Source: Lunatimonas sp.
Lineage (GTDB): Bacteria > Bacteroidota > Bacteroidia > Cytophagales > Cyclobacteriaceae
NCBI RefSeq assembly: GCF_020832325.1
Contig: NZ_JAFIEU010000020.1
Span: forward strand, 1 to 64,000
Reading direction: 5' to 3'
Length of the DNA: 64,000 bases
The notes beneath the pieces were generated by a model, which saw only the letters and a program-made list of their open reading frames with translations, made no database searches and was not told the origin of the DNA. Positions 54,370 through 63,609 of the stretch are shown here, one piece after another; the stretch's first letter is position 1; every line of letters begins with the position of its first letter. Both the position numbers and the translations under genes were made by a program.

Positions 54370-55530
54370 TCAATTCATATTGATTTCATTTTTTCTTAAG
54401 ATACTTTCAGCAATTTGAAATTTCTTTTTGCTTTTGATTCGATCATCCTTAAGTTTTTCCAAAATAGGTGGCGATGCCAAGGTTAATACCTTAACCCTCT
54501 TCAAGGTTTTCGAGTCCATCCATACACCCAATAGGGCAATGGAAACTGCCATAAATGGAAGCAGAATATGATCATTCAACCCAGCCAACCCAAAAGATAT
54601 TACGATAAACAAGACTTTAACACCTCCTAACAACAAAGCTACTTTATCATGTCCCAATCCCATGCGGATCAAAAAATGGTGCACGTGGCTCTTATCCGGC
54701 TTCAGGGGGGACTTGCCTTTGGAAATCCGTTTGATGAAAATGCGTACGGTATCATATACCGGCACGATCAACAAGGCCAGTCCCGCAGCGATGGGCGCTC
54801 CCAATTTGTATCCCTCCCAGGCTGCCATGGTACCGTTTTTGTCCACAAACAGTATTACCAGCGAAGTAAGTGCAAATCCCAAACTTAGGGACCCGGTATC
54901 ACCCATGAAAATTTTGGCCGGATGCCAATTGAAAACCAGAAAGGACAAAATGCTCCCTACCAAGGTAAAACTAATCAGACTGTACGCCTCCATCCCAGCA
55001 TGGTAAAACCAAAATCCCAGGACCGAAAAGGAGATGATACTTAAGGTCCCTGCCAAACCGTCGGCCCCGTCAATCAGGTTAAATGAATTGGTAAGAACTA
55101 TCAAAAGGAAGAACGTGAGGGATATACTCACGAGATAGGGCAACTCATACATACCCAAAAAACCATAAAACCCAGAGATCCGGATATCAGCCATCACAAT
55201 GATGAAAAAGGCCGGAATACACTGCCCAAGTAACTTCTGAAAGGCAGAAAGCTCAATCAGGTCATCCCTCAATCCCACTGAAAACATGATGGCAAAGGCC
55301 ACGAGAAAATAGCGGGTTTGATTTATCTGTTCAAAATCCAACCATGCGAACAGTCCAAAAAAAGCCGCCAACACAATGGCCACCCCTCCCATTGACGGAA
55401 TTTGGCCAGTATGGATCTTCCTACCACCTGGCATCTCTATGAAGTTCGCCCTTTTCAACGCCAGAATGACAATAGGGGTAATAATGAAGCCAATGAAAAA
55501 AGCGGTACTAGTAGAGAGAAAAATAGTCAT
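54370..55530 (-). CDS. MraY/WecA-type undecaprenyl-phosphate glycosyl-1-phosphate transferase
   Basis: This 386-residue membrane protein has about ten helices and the cytosolic motifs of polyprenyl-phosphate HexNAc-1-P transferases: GRKIHTGQIPSMGGVAI near residue 36, GLRDDLIELS, NSFNLIDGADGLAG with the Asp-rich catalytic motif (about 149-162), and KIFMGDTGSLSLGF. HVHHFLIRMGLGHDK near 286 is the sugar-specificity loop of WecA/TagO-like enzymes. It starts the polymer by placing a sugar phosphate on undecaprenyl phosphate. It is the last gene of the polysaccharide run. A TATATTTG box on the minus strand (55554-55547) lies 16 bases before its ATG, a possible own promoter. Confidence 0.92.
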   Translation of the reverse strand: MTIFLSTSTAFFIGFIITPIVILALKRANFIEMPGGRKIHTGQIPSMGGVAIVLAAFFGLFAWLDFEQINQTRYFLVAFAIMFSVGLRDDLIELSAFQKLLGQCIPAFFIIVMADIRISGFYGFLGMYELPYLVSISLTFFLLIVLTNSFNLIDGADGLAGTLSIISFSVLGFWFYHAGMEAYSLISFTLVGSILSFLVFNWHPAKIFMGDTGSLSLGFALTSLVILFVDKNGTMAAWEGYKLGAPIAAGLALLIVPVYDTVRIFIKRISKGKSPLKPDKSHVHHFLIRMGLGHDKVALLLGGVKVLFIVISFGLAGLNDHILLPFMAVSIALLGVWMDSKTLKRVKVLTLASPPILEKLKDDRIKSKKKFQIAESILRKNEINMN

Positions 55531-55626
55531 ACGCTATCGATTTTTGCAAATATAACCACTATTCATGGGTAATGGGAAATAAACCTTGGAATTTATGCAA
55601 ACGTCTGCCTAATTACCGTAAACGTA

Positions 55627-56676
55627 TCAACTATAATACGAATTATACCACTTGACAAATCTAGAAACTCCCTCCTTGATGGGGGTATCAGGTTTGTACC
55701 CCAGCTCCCTTTCCAACGCTTGAGTATCTGAGTAGGTTGCGGGCACATCGCCGGGCTGAATCGGCAACAGCTCTTTCTTAGCCACTATTCCCAACGAATC
55801 CTCAATTGCCTTAACAAAGTCCATGAGCTTAACCGGCTTAGAATTACCAATATTGTAAACTTTATAAGGCGCTTTTGCTTTGCTCGGATCTGAATTGTCG
55901 GGATCTAGGTTTGGATCCGCGTTGGGTGGATTGTCTACTACCCGCACCACGCCTTCCACAATGTCATCGATATAGGTAAAATCCCGTTGCATCTCTCCAT
56001 AATTAAAGACCTGAATAGGGCGGCCCTCCTTCATGGCTTTGGTAAAGAGAAACAGGGCCATATCGGGTCTGCCCCAAGGCCCATATACGGTAAAAAACCG
56101 CAATCCGGTTGTCGGAATCCCAAAAAGATGGCTATATGTATGTGCCATCAGCTCGTTGGACTTTTTGGAGGCTGCATACAGCGACACCGGATGGTCCACG
56201 TTGTGACTGGTCGAAAAGGGCATGTTGGTGTTGGACCCATACACAGAACTGGAAGAGGCATAGGCCAAATGCTTGATCTGATGGTGCCTGCAAGCTTCTA
56301 AAATATGGATAAACCCTATGATGTTCGCCTCTATGTACGCATCGGGATTGGTCAGTGAATACCGTACGCCGGCCTGGGCTGCCAAGTTTACCACTTTGTC
56401 TATGCCTTCCTTAGCAAACAAATCAAACAAGCCCTCTTTGTCCTCCAGTTTAAGTTGCACAAACCGGTAATTGGAATACTTTTCGCTTTGTACCACCTTC
56501 CCATAGCTGATCGCTTCTGGCGGGATGCCGGTTTTCGCCAGGCGGCTGTATTTTAGGTCCACATCGTAGTAATCGTTGATGCTATCCAATCCGATTACTT
56601 CATCGCCCCGCTCCAGTAGCCGCTCGGCCAGGTGCATTCCAATAAATCCAGCAGTGCCGGTGATCAAAATTTTCAT
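55627..56676 (-). CDS. NAD-dependent epimerase, UDP-glucuronate 4-epimerase-like
   Basis: This 349-residue extended SDR has the NAD motif GTAGFIGMHLAERLL (7-21), SINDYYDVDLKYSRL, characteristic of UDP-glucuronate 4-epimerases, catalytic Ser/Thr in ASSSSVYGSN, YAASKKSNE with YxxxK, and FTVYGPWGRPDMALF. It would convert UDP-glucuronate to UDP-galacturonate in the cytosol, a precursor for acidic surface polymer. It sits in the middle of the polysaccharide run, 96 bases before the wecA-like gene. Confidence 0.9.
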   Translation of the reverse strand: MKILITGTAGFIGMHLAERLLERGDEVIGLDSINDYYDVDLKYSRLAKTGIPPEAISYGKVVQSEKYSNYRFVQLKLEDKEGLFDLFAKEGIDKVVNLAAQAGVRYSLTNPDAYIEANIIGFIHILEACRHHQIKHLAYASSSSVYGSNTNMPFSTSHNVDHPVSLYAASKKSNELMAHTYSHLFGIPTTGLRFFTVYGPWGRPDMALFLFTKAMKEGRPIQVFNYGEMQRDFTYIDDIVEGVVRVVDNPPNADPNLDPDNSDPSKAKAPYKVYNIGNSKPVKLMDFVKAIEDSLGIVAKKELLPIQPGDVPATYSDTQALERELGYKPDTPIKEGVSRFVKWYNSYYS

Positions 56677-56757
56677 ATATCTCTTTAAAATTGGCCAGGT
56701 AAAATCTCTATCATCACAAAGAGATGCAAAATTGGGCTGGTCAGGGGCTGACCTATA

Positions 56758-57567
56758 TCATCTAAGCAACCTCTTGTAGAATAGTTTCCGAAACCAATTT
56801 GGCATAAGCCTTACAAACATTCGTAAGGTCACGTTCCGAACAAATTCTGTCCTATTGATAAAGCCCATCCGCAAAAAGTCCCGCTGTACGGCAAATTCTA
56901 TTTTCCCGTAGTTGATGCCCCCCCTTCGCTTGAAAAGCGCCGAGCTTATTCGCATAAACAGCAGGCTTTCTTGAATATTGGCAAATTTGTATCCGTTCAC
57001 CAGCAAACGTGCCCATAACTGATAATCTTGTTGATTGGCGTACGGATCATAATTTCCAACTGCCAACACGTCATCCTTTCTAAACATCACCGTAGGATGA
57101 TTTAACGGGCACCTTCGCTTGGCAAACAAAAAAAGTTCTTCCGGATCCGCCGGCAACTTACGGTAGCTAACGATGTTGTCCGGCGTATTCTGAAATTCGG
57201 CGATCCATGATCCCACGACTGAGATTTCGGGATGACTATCTAAAAAATCAACCTGCTTCTCAAACCGATTTGGATGGCAGATATCGTCCGCGTCCATACG
57301 GGCGACCAAATCAAACGAACACTTGGTCAGTCCGAAACTTAGGCAATACCCCAACCCTTTGTTGTCGCCAATTGTATATTTTTTGATTGGCAATTTCTCT
57401 TGCCAAAAACCTACGACAGCATCCAAGTCGTCGTCAATTTCGCCGTCCTGGGTCAAAACAATTTCGTCTGGCTTCAGCGTCTGATCGAAAATACTTTCAA
57501 ATGCTGAGTTCAAAAAGTCAGGACTGTCCCTACCGTAAAACGACATCAAAACGGATATACCCTTCAT
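56758..57567 (-). CDS. GT2 family glycosyltransferase
   Basis: A 269-residue GT-A transferase with ISVLMSFYGRDSPDFL at the start, LTQDGEIDDDLD, and the metal-binding core VARMDADDIC (about 90-99), followed by PNRFEKQVDFL and the acceptor-side VGSWIAEFQN. No membrane helix apart from a weak C-terminal hydrophobic-basic stretch. It should add one sugar to the lipid-linked repeat unit on the cytosolic face. The start is 33 bases after the beta-helix gene stop. Donor and linkage unknown. Confidence 0.88.
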   Translation of the reverse strand: MKGISVLMSFYGRDSPDFLNSAFESIFDQTLKPDEIVLTQDGEIDDDLDAVVGFWQEKLPIKKYTIGDNKGLGYCLSFGLTKCSFDLVARMDADDICHPNRFEKQVDFLDSHPEISVVGSWIAEFQNTPDNIVSYRKLPADPEELFLFAKRRCPLNHPTVMFRKDDVLAVGNYDPYANQQDYQLWARLLVNGYKFANIQESLLFMRISSALFKRRGGINYGKIEFAVQRDFLRMGFINRTEFVRNVTLRMFVRLMPNWFRKLFYKRLLR

Positions 57568-57600
57568 TCGGTGAAAATACGATTAATTGATTCGAGAGAT

Positions 57601-59181
57601 CTAATTAGTGGATTGAAGATCTTTGTTTGACTCAATGCGGTGCTCTCTGCCTTGGCTGTTGCTTATTATGGAAATTTTACCGATTGAATTATTTGTAATT
57701 TGGGCCTTCTCCGCTCTATTTAACACAAGTACTTCTTGAATCAAATTACCCTTTACTAAAACAGCCTGAATTCGATGTTTCGTGGACTTTGCGTTGGTCA
57801 ATAGGGAGTCCATTCGATTGTTTTGTATGACAATCCCGGTTTCTCCTTCAATGTAAAAAGAGCTCTTTTTGGTATTGAATGCCTCATTGCCATCAAAAAT
57901 TAAATCTCTTAACTGGGCTTTTGTATCGAATTCCTCAGGCTTTAATTTTGCCAAGGAAGTTGACCTGATACCATAGGTGTTGTTTGAACAGAAATTACCT
58001 TTCGTCTGTATGTTTATAAGAGGTGCCTGTAGATAAATCCCTGCATTTGATTGGTCTTTTGTGTCCCGACAGTTATTCTCGCATGAATTGTTTAAAATTT
58101 TGTTCGCATGCCCCACATAAAATCTTGGAGCCATTCCCTCATGGGGGTATAAATTGGTGTTATAACTTGCCAACTTTATACCTGACTTGAAATTATCCTG
58201 AACGATGTTTTTCTCCAAGACACTGTTGTCACCTTGGAAATAAATCCCGTGCTCTCCGGAGTTAAGAATGGTGTTGTGGTGAATGTGAAGCTGTGTCACA
58301 TTTCTTTGTGCGAGAATTCCATCCGCTCCTGACTTGTGGTTTACATTGTTGTCTTTGATGAGGTTATGGCATATTTCTGACCCAATCGAACTGGGGCGCA
58401 ATAACAGCCCCATGATGCAGTTACTCACCTCACAGTCCCGGATTTGATAGTTCCCTTCTAGAGCTACCCCTATTCTACCGTTATCGAATTTGCAGGACAG
58501 CACCCTATTGCCCTTGCCCTTCCTATTACTGATATTTAGAAATCTATCCGAATAAATTACTCTCGTGGAAGTACTTTTCCGTGCTTTTAAGAATTGGCAA
58601 TTTTCCACACGATTATGATTTCCATTTACTTCCAATAAGACTTTGCAGAAAGTTTTCTCTTCAAATACCAAGTCCAAAAAAACGTTGTGATCACCGGACA
58701 CGTTAAGCGCAAAATCATTCTGGGAAGCATCTGGGCAAATCTTCCCTCCTCCCCAAAACACTTGACGGTCACAGACCAAGTATTCGCTGATCACCAGATT
58801 TGTGTCCCCAAAATAAACCGCATAGCCTAGGTCCTTCGATTTGTTGATGGCAAGGACTCTCTTTAATGCTGTTACTTTAAAATCCTCCTCAAACCACGCA
58901 AGATTTATGGATGTATGGGATAAAATTTGCCAATCACCTCCTTTGTTTTGGTACAAACCGTCGAACGTCTCCCCCTCTAAAATCACCACGTAATCTGCCT
59001 CGGTAACATTCCGGAGTTGTTCCAGTGAGGATCGTTGTGCCACTTGTCCCTTGATTAACGAAGGTCTACGGTCTAGTGATCGATGCTCATACTGACTTTT
59101 TGAAATGGCCTGCACAAACAGCCCAGTACCAAAGGTCAAGCAGGCACTTTTAATTAAAAACTTTCTTCTACCGCTCCGCAT
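57601..59181 (-). CDS. Tat-exported right-handed parallel beta-helix protein
   Basis: This 526-residue protein has a classic twin-arginine leader (GRRKFLIKSACLTFGTGLF at about 4-22) and a long run of beta-helix coils from about 150 to 500, seen as repeated N.I..N...G motifs, e.g. NHNRVENCQFL, ISNRKGKGNRVLSC, LHIHHNTILNSGEHGIYF, EKNIVQDNFKSGIKL and IVIQNNRMDS. Its fold is that of pectate lyases, epimerases and tailspike depolymerases; PL-type catalytic residues could not be assigned. It is coded inside a run of glycosyltransferase genes, 5 bases after a GT2 gene, so it likely acts on the exopolysaccharide (epimerisation, cleavage or trimming). Confidence 0.78.
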   Translation of the reverse strand: MRSGRRKFLIKSACLTFGTGLFVQAISKSQYEHRSLDRRPSLIKGQVAQRSSLEQLRNVTEADYVVILEGETFDGLYQNKGGDWQILSHTSINLAWFEEDFKVTALKRVLAINKSKDLGYAVYFGDTNLVISEYLVCDRQVFWGGGKICPDASQNDFALNVSGDHNVFLDLVFEEKTFCKVLLEVNGNHNRVENCQFLKARKSTSTRVIYSDRFLNISNRKGKGNRVLSCKFDNGRIGVALEGNYQIRDCEVSNCIMGLLLRPSSIGSEICHNLIKDNNVNHKSGADGILAQRNVTQLHIHHNTILNSGEHGIYFQGDNSVLEKNIVQDNFKSGIKLASYNTNLYPHEGMAPRFYVGHANKILNNSCENNCRDTKDQSNAGIYLQAPLINIQTKGNFCSNNTYGIRSTSLAKLKPEEFDTKAQLRDLIFDGNEAFNTKKSSFYIEGETGIVIQNNRMDSLLTNAKSTKHRIQAVLVKGNLIQEVLVLNRAEKAQITNNSIGKISIISNSQGREHRIESNKDLQSTN

Positions 59182-59186
59182 CCTTC

Positions 59187-60065
59187 CTAAAATGGCCTTT
59201 CCGTCGAAATAAGTAGGTATATCGCTTTAATACTCGGATATAACACAAAAGATTTAGCAATCCAAGGTACGGCTTTCCAAAAACTTCTATACCTTATGGA
59301 TTTTGCAATTTTAAAATAAAATTGACCCTTTCTCCTACTGAGGCGGATACCCTGTTCCAAAAAGTCTCCTGTATACTTTTCAAAAATAATCTCACTTGCC
59401 TTTAATTGATTGATACCGGACTTACTGATTTGGATCTTTTGACTGCTCTTATTGACAGTATAAAAGACATGGTATCCTCTGTCACTTTTGACTTTTGCGC
59501 GCTTACAAATCCGAATCCACAAGTCGTAGTCCTGCATGGCTGGCAGGGATTCGTCAAACAAGCCAGCCTCTATCACCAAATTTCTTCTGACAGCAACGGA
59601 AGAAGTGGTGCCTATAAAATTATCCTTCAATATGGCCTTAAGGGGATATTGAACGTCCTTAGCAGTGATCTGATATTGAACCTTTTCAGGCGTGTGATCA
59701 AAAACTACCTGCTTGCCGGAAAAAACCAACCCAAGCGAGTCATCCGCTTCAAAAAGGCGCAACTGGCGATCCACTTTGTCTTTAGTCCACCAGTCGTCAT
59801 CGTCCAGAAACATCAGGATATCAGATATTGCATTTTTAATGCCCAAATTTCTGGAAAAATTGGCTCCTTTGCCTTTCCCGGTGTGCAAAATATTCACCCC
59901 GCCAAAACGGGTTTTCAAATCCAAAAAGCTAGCATAGGTATCTCCATCGTTGATTACCCACACCTCATCAACTTGATGGGTTTGGGCATACACGCTCTCT
60001 ATGGCTCGCTTTAGATCATCCGGCCTATTGAATGTCGGGATTATAACGGAAACGGTAGGTTTCAT
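59187..60065 (-). CDS. GT2 family glycosyltransferase
   Basis: This 292-residue GT-A transferase begins VSVIIPTFNRPDDLKRAIESVY and has the Asp motif MFLDDDDWW (about 90-98), VINDGDTYA near residue 36, and the acceptor-side QDYDLWIRICK, a typical bacterial polysaccharide GT2 set. It ends without membrane helices. It is the first gene after the 134-base hairpin-rich gap, 5 bases before the beta-helix gene. Donor and acceptor sugars are unknown. Confidence 0.9.
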   Translation of the reverse strand: MKPTVSVIIPTFNRPDDLKRAIESVYAQTHQVDEVWVINDGDTYASFLDLKTRFGGVNILHTGKGKGANFSRNLGIKNAISDILMFLDDDDWWTKDKVDRQLRLFEADDSLGLVFSGKQVVFDHTPEKVQYQITAKDVQYPLKAILKDNFIGTTSSVAVRRNLVIEAGLFDESLPAMQDYDLWIRICKRAKVKSDRGYHVFYTVNKSSQKIQISKSGINQLKASEIIFEKYTGDFLEQGIRLSRRKGQFYFKIAKSIRYRSFWKAVPWIAKSFVLYPSIKAIYLLISTERPF

Positions 60066-60199
60066 GCCTCTATAATTATTTTCAAAAGGTCACAACTTGT
60101 CCCGGTCTATCGGAATAGCCTGCCCCGATCGCTCGGGGGAATCTCGCATGGTTGATAGTCATCCCGGTGTTTGCCGCCTGCTTCATGCTCGATTTCATC
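60066..60199. repeat. Hairpin-rich intergenic gap inside the polysaccharide locus
   Basis: 134 bases that are more G/C rich than their flanks and hold at least three small inverted structures: CCCGGTCTATCGG (60101-60113), CCCCGATCGCTCGGGG (60123-60138) and CCGGTGTTTGCCG (60164-60176). No T-run follows, so a normal terminator is not evident. It could be a REP-like repeat or an RNA processing site. Confidence 0.4.
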
Positions 60200-61327
60200 T
60201 TAAGCCTTTAAAGCCAATGCAAATGCAACAAAAGGAATGGTGGCTGTCGCAAAATCGTGGGAGGTGTTCCAGCTTAACAAAAAATAAAGGCCGATAGCAG
60301 AAATACTAATGTAGTATACGTTTTTACGAATATTCTCCCTAAACCTCTGAGCCGTAAGGAATAGAATTCCTAGAAACAACAAAACCCCAATTATCCCATA
60401 GGCCAAACCGATTTCTAAGAATATATTGTGAGGGTAATGAATGAGAATGTATTCGTGTGCATCAGTTCCATACCCAAAGGGATTTCTCGAAATGGCTTCC
60501 ACGGCTGGAAGCCACAAGTCCAGTCGGTTATCTTCGCCGCCGGACTCAACCAATGCAATCACTCTGGCAAGAGACTTAAAAGTCTCGAGGTTGGCGAGCA
60601 CGTAAGAACCTACTGCAAGGAAGAAAACACCCCCCGCAAGCAACACCTTAGCGGCGACCTTTCTATTCCTTATACTGAATAAAGCGGCTGTCAATACGAC
60701 CCCAAATGAGAGAAAGGGAAAAATGATAGACGATCGTCCTCTGGAGGTCAGAATAACAAAAATATTTAACCCTATGAACGCCAGCAAAACCAGTATTTGC
60801 GTCGAAGACAGCTTTTCAAATACCCTAATCAACAACAGCATCAGGGAACATCCTATGGGCATTCCGTAGGTTAAGTAGGTTTGGCCTTTTTCAAAATTCA
60901 GACTGATCCCGATCGTCAGCTTCCAAACACACAAGATTAGACCCCAGGCAATCAGCAGGTTTACCAAAAGACGAATATGCACACGCTCTACAAAGGTCGC
61001 AGTGGTAAGTGCGGCAATAAAAATGAAGGCATATTTAACTAACTTATCGAAAGAAAAATAGCTAAAGGGAAAAACAAAATAAGAAATAAAGACTAACAGC
61101 ATCAAACATATAAACAGAAAAAGAAAGATCCTCTGCCTTATCCCCAAAAAAACCGGTGTAGGACTGCTGACGTAAAAATGCAATAAAAAAAACCCATATA
61201 AAGCCATCAGTCCCACGTTGAGCAGGGGAGACGAGTAGATCAGCTTCAAACTAGGGAGGGACAACGTAGCAAATACTACCCAGGTAAACGGGAGATGTGC
61301 TTCCTTAAGGTATGCCTGATCACTCAT
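60200..61327 (-). CDS. O-antigen ligase/polymerase-like membrane protein (Wzy/WaaL family)
   Basis: This 375-residue protein has about ten to eleven hydrophobic segments and one long outer loop at about 250-305 with ALVESGGEDNRLDLWLPAVEAI and GTDAHEYILIHYPHNIFLEIG, the pattern (RxxxW...HNxxLxxxxxxG) of the Wzy_C/O-antigen ligase family. It should polymerise or attach polysaccharide units on the outer face of the inner membrane. Its start overlaps the end of the upstream GT4 gene by 8 bases. Sequence alone does not separate polymerase from ligase. Confidence 0.85.
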   Translation of the reverse strand: MSDQAYLKEAHLPFTWVVFATLSLPSLKLIYSSPLLNVGLMALYGFFLLHFYVSSPTPVFLGIRQRIFLFLFICLMLLVFISYFVFPFSYFSFDKLVKYAFIFIAALTTATFVERVHIRLLVNLLIAWGLILCVWKLTIGISLNFEKGQTYLTYGMPIGCSLMLLLIRVFEKLSSTQILVLLAFIGLNIFVILTSRGRSSIIFPFLSFGVVLTAALFSIRNRKVAAKVLLAGGVFFLAVGSYVLANLETFKSLARVIALVESGGEDNRLDLWLPAVEAISRNPFGYGTDAHEYILIHYPHNIFLEIGLAYGIIGVLLFLGILFLTAQRFRENIRKNVYYISISAIGLYFLLSWNTSHDFATATIPFVAFALALKA

Positions 61328-62489
61328 CCACTCGGAACAATTCTAAATGTTTCTTTAGAACTGAATTACTCTCAAACTGGGCTAAAATTTTGTTTCTGGC
61401 CTGTATGCCATGCCTCGTGCGAAGCTCCGTGTTTTCCAAATAAACCAAAATACACTCAGCAAGTTGCGATACCTCCCGATCAATGAGGTAACCGTTTCTT
61501 CCATGGTCTACCACGTCTGCGGCACCGGACACCTTGGTAACGATGGCGGGAAGTCCACAGGACATGGCTTCCAACATGGAGTTTGACATTCCCTCGTTTA
61601 ATGAAGGCAAAACGAATAGGTCTCCAGCTTGATAATAGGCGAGAATAGTGGAGGTGTGGTCAATGATATGCGTATGATTTTGCAGAACAGTATTACTTGA
61701 CAACAATTCTTCCAACACCTGCTTTTCCTTTCCCTTGTCCCGATCCGGACCAATAATCAACAGTTGGATTTGCGGAAACCTTCCTATCATCCCTTCTATC
61801 GCTCGAAGGACCAGCGAAGGTCCTTTGCGTTGCGATATTCCGCCTGTAAAAACAATAACAAAATCAGATTCCTTCAACCCAAACTTCTCCCTGACCAGTA
61901 CCTTACTCTCCAATTTCAGCGGTACAAACTTCCGAGTATCCACCCCATTTGGAATTCGGATGATTTGCTTAGCACCTATGTTTTTTTCCTTAAGCTCTTC
62001 TACAATTTCTGAGCTAAGGGCTATAAAGCCATCTACCTCCTTTGCCATCCTCAACCGTTGTTGAGGCAGTCCGAGTAATTTCGACACCCTTGAATTATCA
62101 TTGAACCCATCGTTTAGGGCAGTCATCTTAACAAATGTTTTCTTGCCCCCAAATTTTTTGAACCATACTCCTGGCAACAATCCAATATGATGAGGAGATA
62201 GGTTATAGCATATGTCGTACTTTTTTGCATTCTTCTTCATCCAAAAATAAGACCACAGGATGAAAAGGGTCATACTCACTTTATCTTTAAAAATGAGTTT
62301 TCTTACAAATGAGATGGAATCAAAAAGGGGATACTTGGCTTGTGCTGGAAAACCATGTGCCAAGTGGATTTCATACTTCTCCTTGTCAACCCCCTGTAAC
62401 AAATTGAACGCACTGATCCCAGGTCCCCAATAATGGGTTCCTGAACCCAGTGGTGCCCATAAAAGAATGCTAGTCTTCTTGGTAACCAA
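61320..62489 (-). CDS. GT4 family glycosyltransferase
   Basis: This 389-residue GT-B transferase has an N-terminal domain with LWAPLGSGTHYWGPGISAF, and a donor-binding C-terminal domain with VFTGGISQRKGPSLVLRAIE, LLIIGPDRDKGKE and the EX7E motif in SLNEGMSNSMLEAMSCGLPAIV (about 310-330). Retaining sugar transfer from a nucleotide donor on the cytosolic face is expected. It overlaps the upstream wzz gene by 20 bases and the downstream polymerase/ligase gene by 8, so the three are one operon. Confidence 0.93.
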   Translation of the reverse strand: MVTKKTSILLWAPLGSGTHYWGPGISAFNLLQGVDKEKYEIHLAHGFPAQAKYPLFDSISFVRKLIFKDKVSMTLFILWSYFWMKKNAKKYDICYNLSPHHIGLLPGVWFKKFGGKKTFVKMTALNDGFNDNSRVSKLLGLPQQRLRMAKEVDGFIALSSEIVEELKEKNIGAKQIIRIPNGVDTRKFVPLKLESKVLVREKFGLKESDFVIVFTGGISQRKGPSLVLRAIEGMIGRFPQIQLLIIGPDRDKGKEKQVLEELLSSNTVLQNHTHIIDHTSTILAYYQAGDLFVLPSLNEGMSNSMLEAMSCGLPAIVTKVSGAADVVDHGRNGYLIDREVSQLAECILVYLENTELRTRHGIQARNKILAQFESNSVLKKHLELFRVDE

Positions 62490-63546
62490 AAACGACCTCC
62501 CTTAAATAGACAATGGAAAATGAAAGAATGACAGCCAGGAAAATAGCTGCGGCGGAAATTAATAAACCGTTTGGCTTAAATTTGGCTCTGGGCATGATGG
62601 CTGGTTCGATGACAGAAAAAACAGGAGTCTCCTCCTGTAGTTTCACCTTTGCCATTTCCAATTGCTGAATCAGCGTATTATAAAGACTGGTAGCTTGGTT
62701 GAATTCCGCAACCAAACGTTCTTCTCGTATCTTGTAGGACGAAGACTGAATATTAAAATTGGCATCTCTGAATGTAGCCAGTGCTTCTTGGGATTTGAAA
62801 AATAGCGCTTTCGCCTCATCGTGCCGTTTTTGGACGAAGTTTAGATTTTGTCCGGCTTTCCCAGCCTTGTATTCGACGAGGTATTCGATGATGGACTGGG
62901 TAGCTTTTTCAGCCAGTTGTTTTGCCATCGACCGGTCATAAAACGTAACCGAAAAACTAACCAAACCTAGGTTAGGCTTATACGATATGGCAAACTTGTC
63001 CTTTAGATCACCAACAGCACGTGCGTCGGACGATTGAAGAATACCCTCGTCCTCGAAAACACGGCGCAATTCCTCATCTGAAAGGCCATGGGGCTTTCTA
63101 TTGAATTGGCTGGGCAATTGAATCGTATACCTCTTTATGAGCGTGAAAATATCGTCCTTTTTGTGATTGTCATAAAACTCCCGGAGGGTCATCTCGCCAA
63201 ACTCCGAATGCTTATACGTATCCTCTAGTAGGTTAAACAGGAATGGCGTTGAGGCCAGGATTTCGTTATACAATATCGGGTCGATCAACTCATTCTGGGA
63301 CCTGGCTAGCCCACCACCCATCAATGCACCAGCTCCCCCTCCCAGCTGCCTCAACAGATCATTTGAGTCCCTATTGGCTGCTTCAGGGAGCAGCTTGACC
63401 TCCACTTTGTATTCGGTTGGGGTACCCAAATAGAGAATCAGCCCAAACAAAAAGGCGATTACGAAAGACCCAAAAATATACTTTCTGTTGGATTTAGCAA
63501 TCATTCTAATTCTGTGTGGCACAGACGAGGGAGGTTTTTTCATCAT
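62470..63546 (-). CDS. Wzz-type chain-length determinant protein
   Basis: This 358-residue polysaccharide co-polymerase has two membrane helices (about 24-42 and 330-350) that flank a large periplasmic part. VEVKLLPEAANRDSNDLL, then a Gly-rich stretch, and ELIDPILYNEILASTPF are typical of Wzz domains; a coiled coil lies at about 225-290 (KRHDEAKALFFKSQEALATF). No C-terminal tyrosine kinase domain is attached. It sets polymer length with the Wzy-like protein coded two genes downstream. Its end overlaps the GT4 gene by 20 bases. Confidence 0.9.
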   Translation of the reverse strand: MMKKPPSSVPHRIRMIAKSNRKYIFGSFVIAFLFGLILYLGTPTEYKVEVKLLPEAANRDSNDLLRQLGGGAGALMGGGLARSQNELIDPILYNEILASTPFLFNLLEDTYKHSEFGEMTLREFYDNHKKDDIFTLIKRYTIQLPSQFNRKPHGLSDEELRRVFEDEGILQSSDARAVGDLKDKFAISYKPNLGLVSFSVTFYDRSMAKQLAEKATQSIIEYLVEYKAGKAGQNLNFVQKRHDEAKALFFKSQEALATFRDANFNIQSSSYKIREERLVAEFNQATSLYNTLIQQLEMAKVKLQEETPVFSVIEPAIMPRAKFKPNGLLISAAAIFLAVILSFSIVYLREVVFGYQED

Positions 63547-63609
63547 GATATGTTACAAACCAACTAAGTGAATTTTGTCCAAAATAACTAAACTTGTCAA
63601 ACAAGTAAA

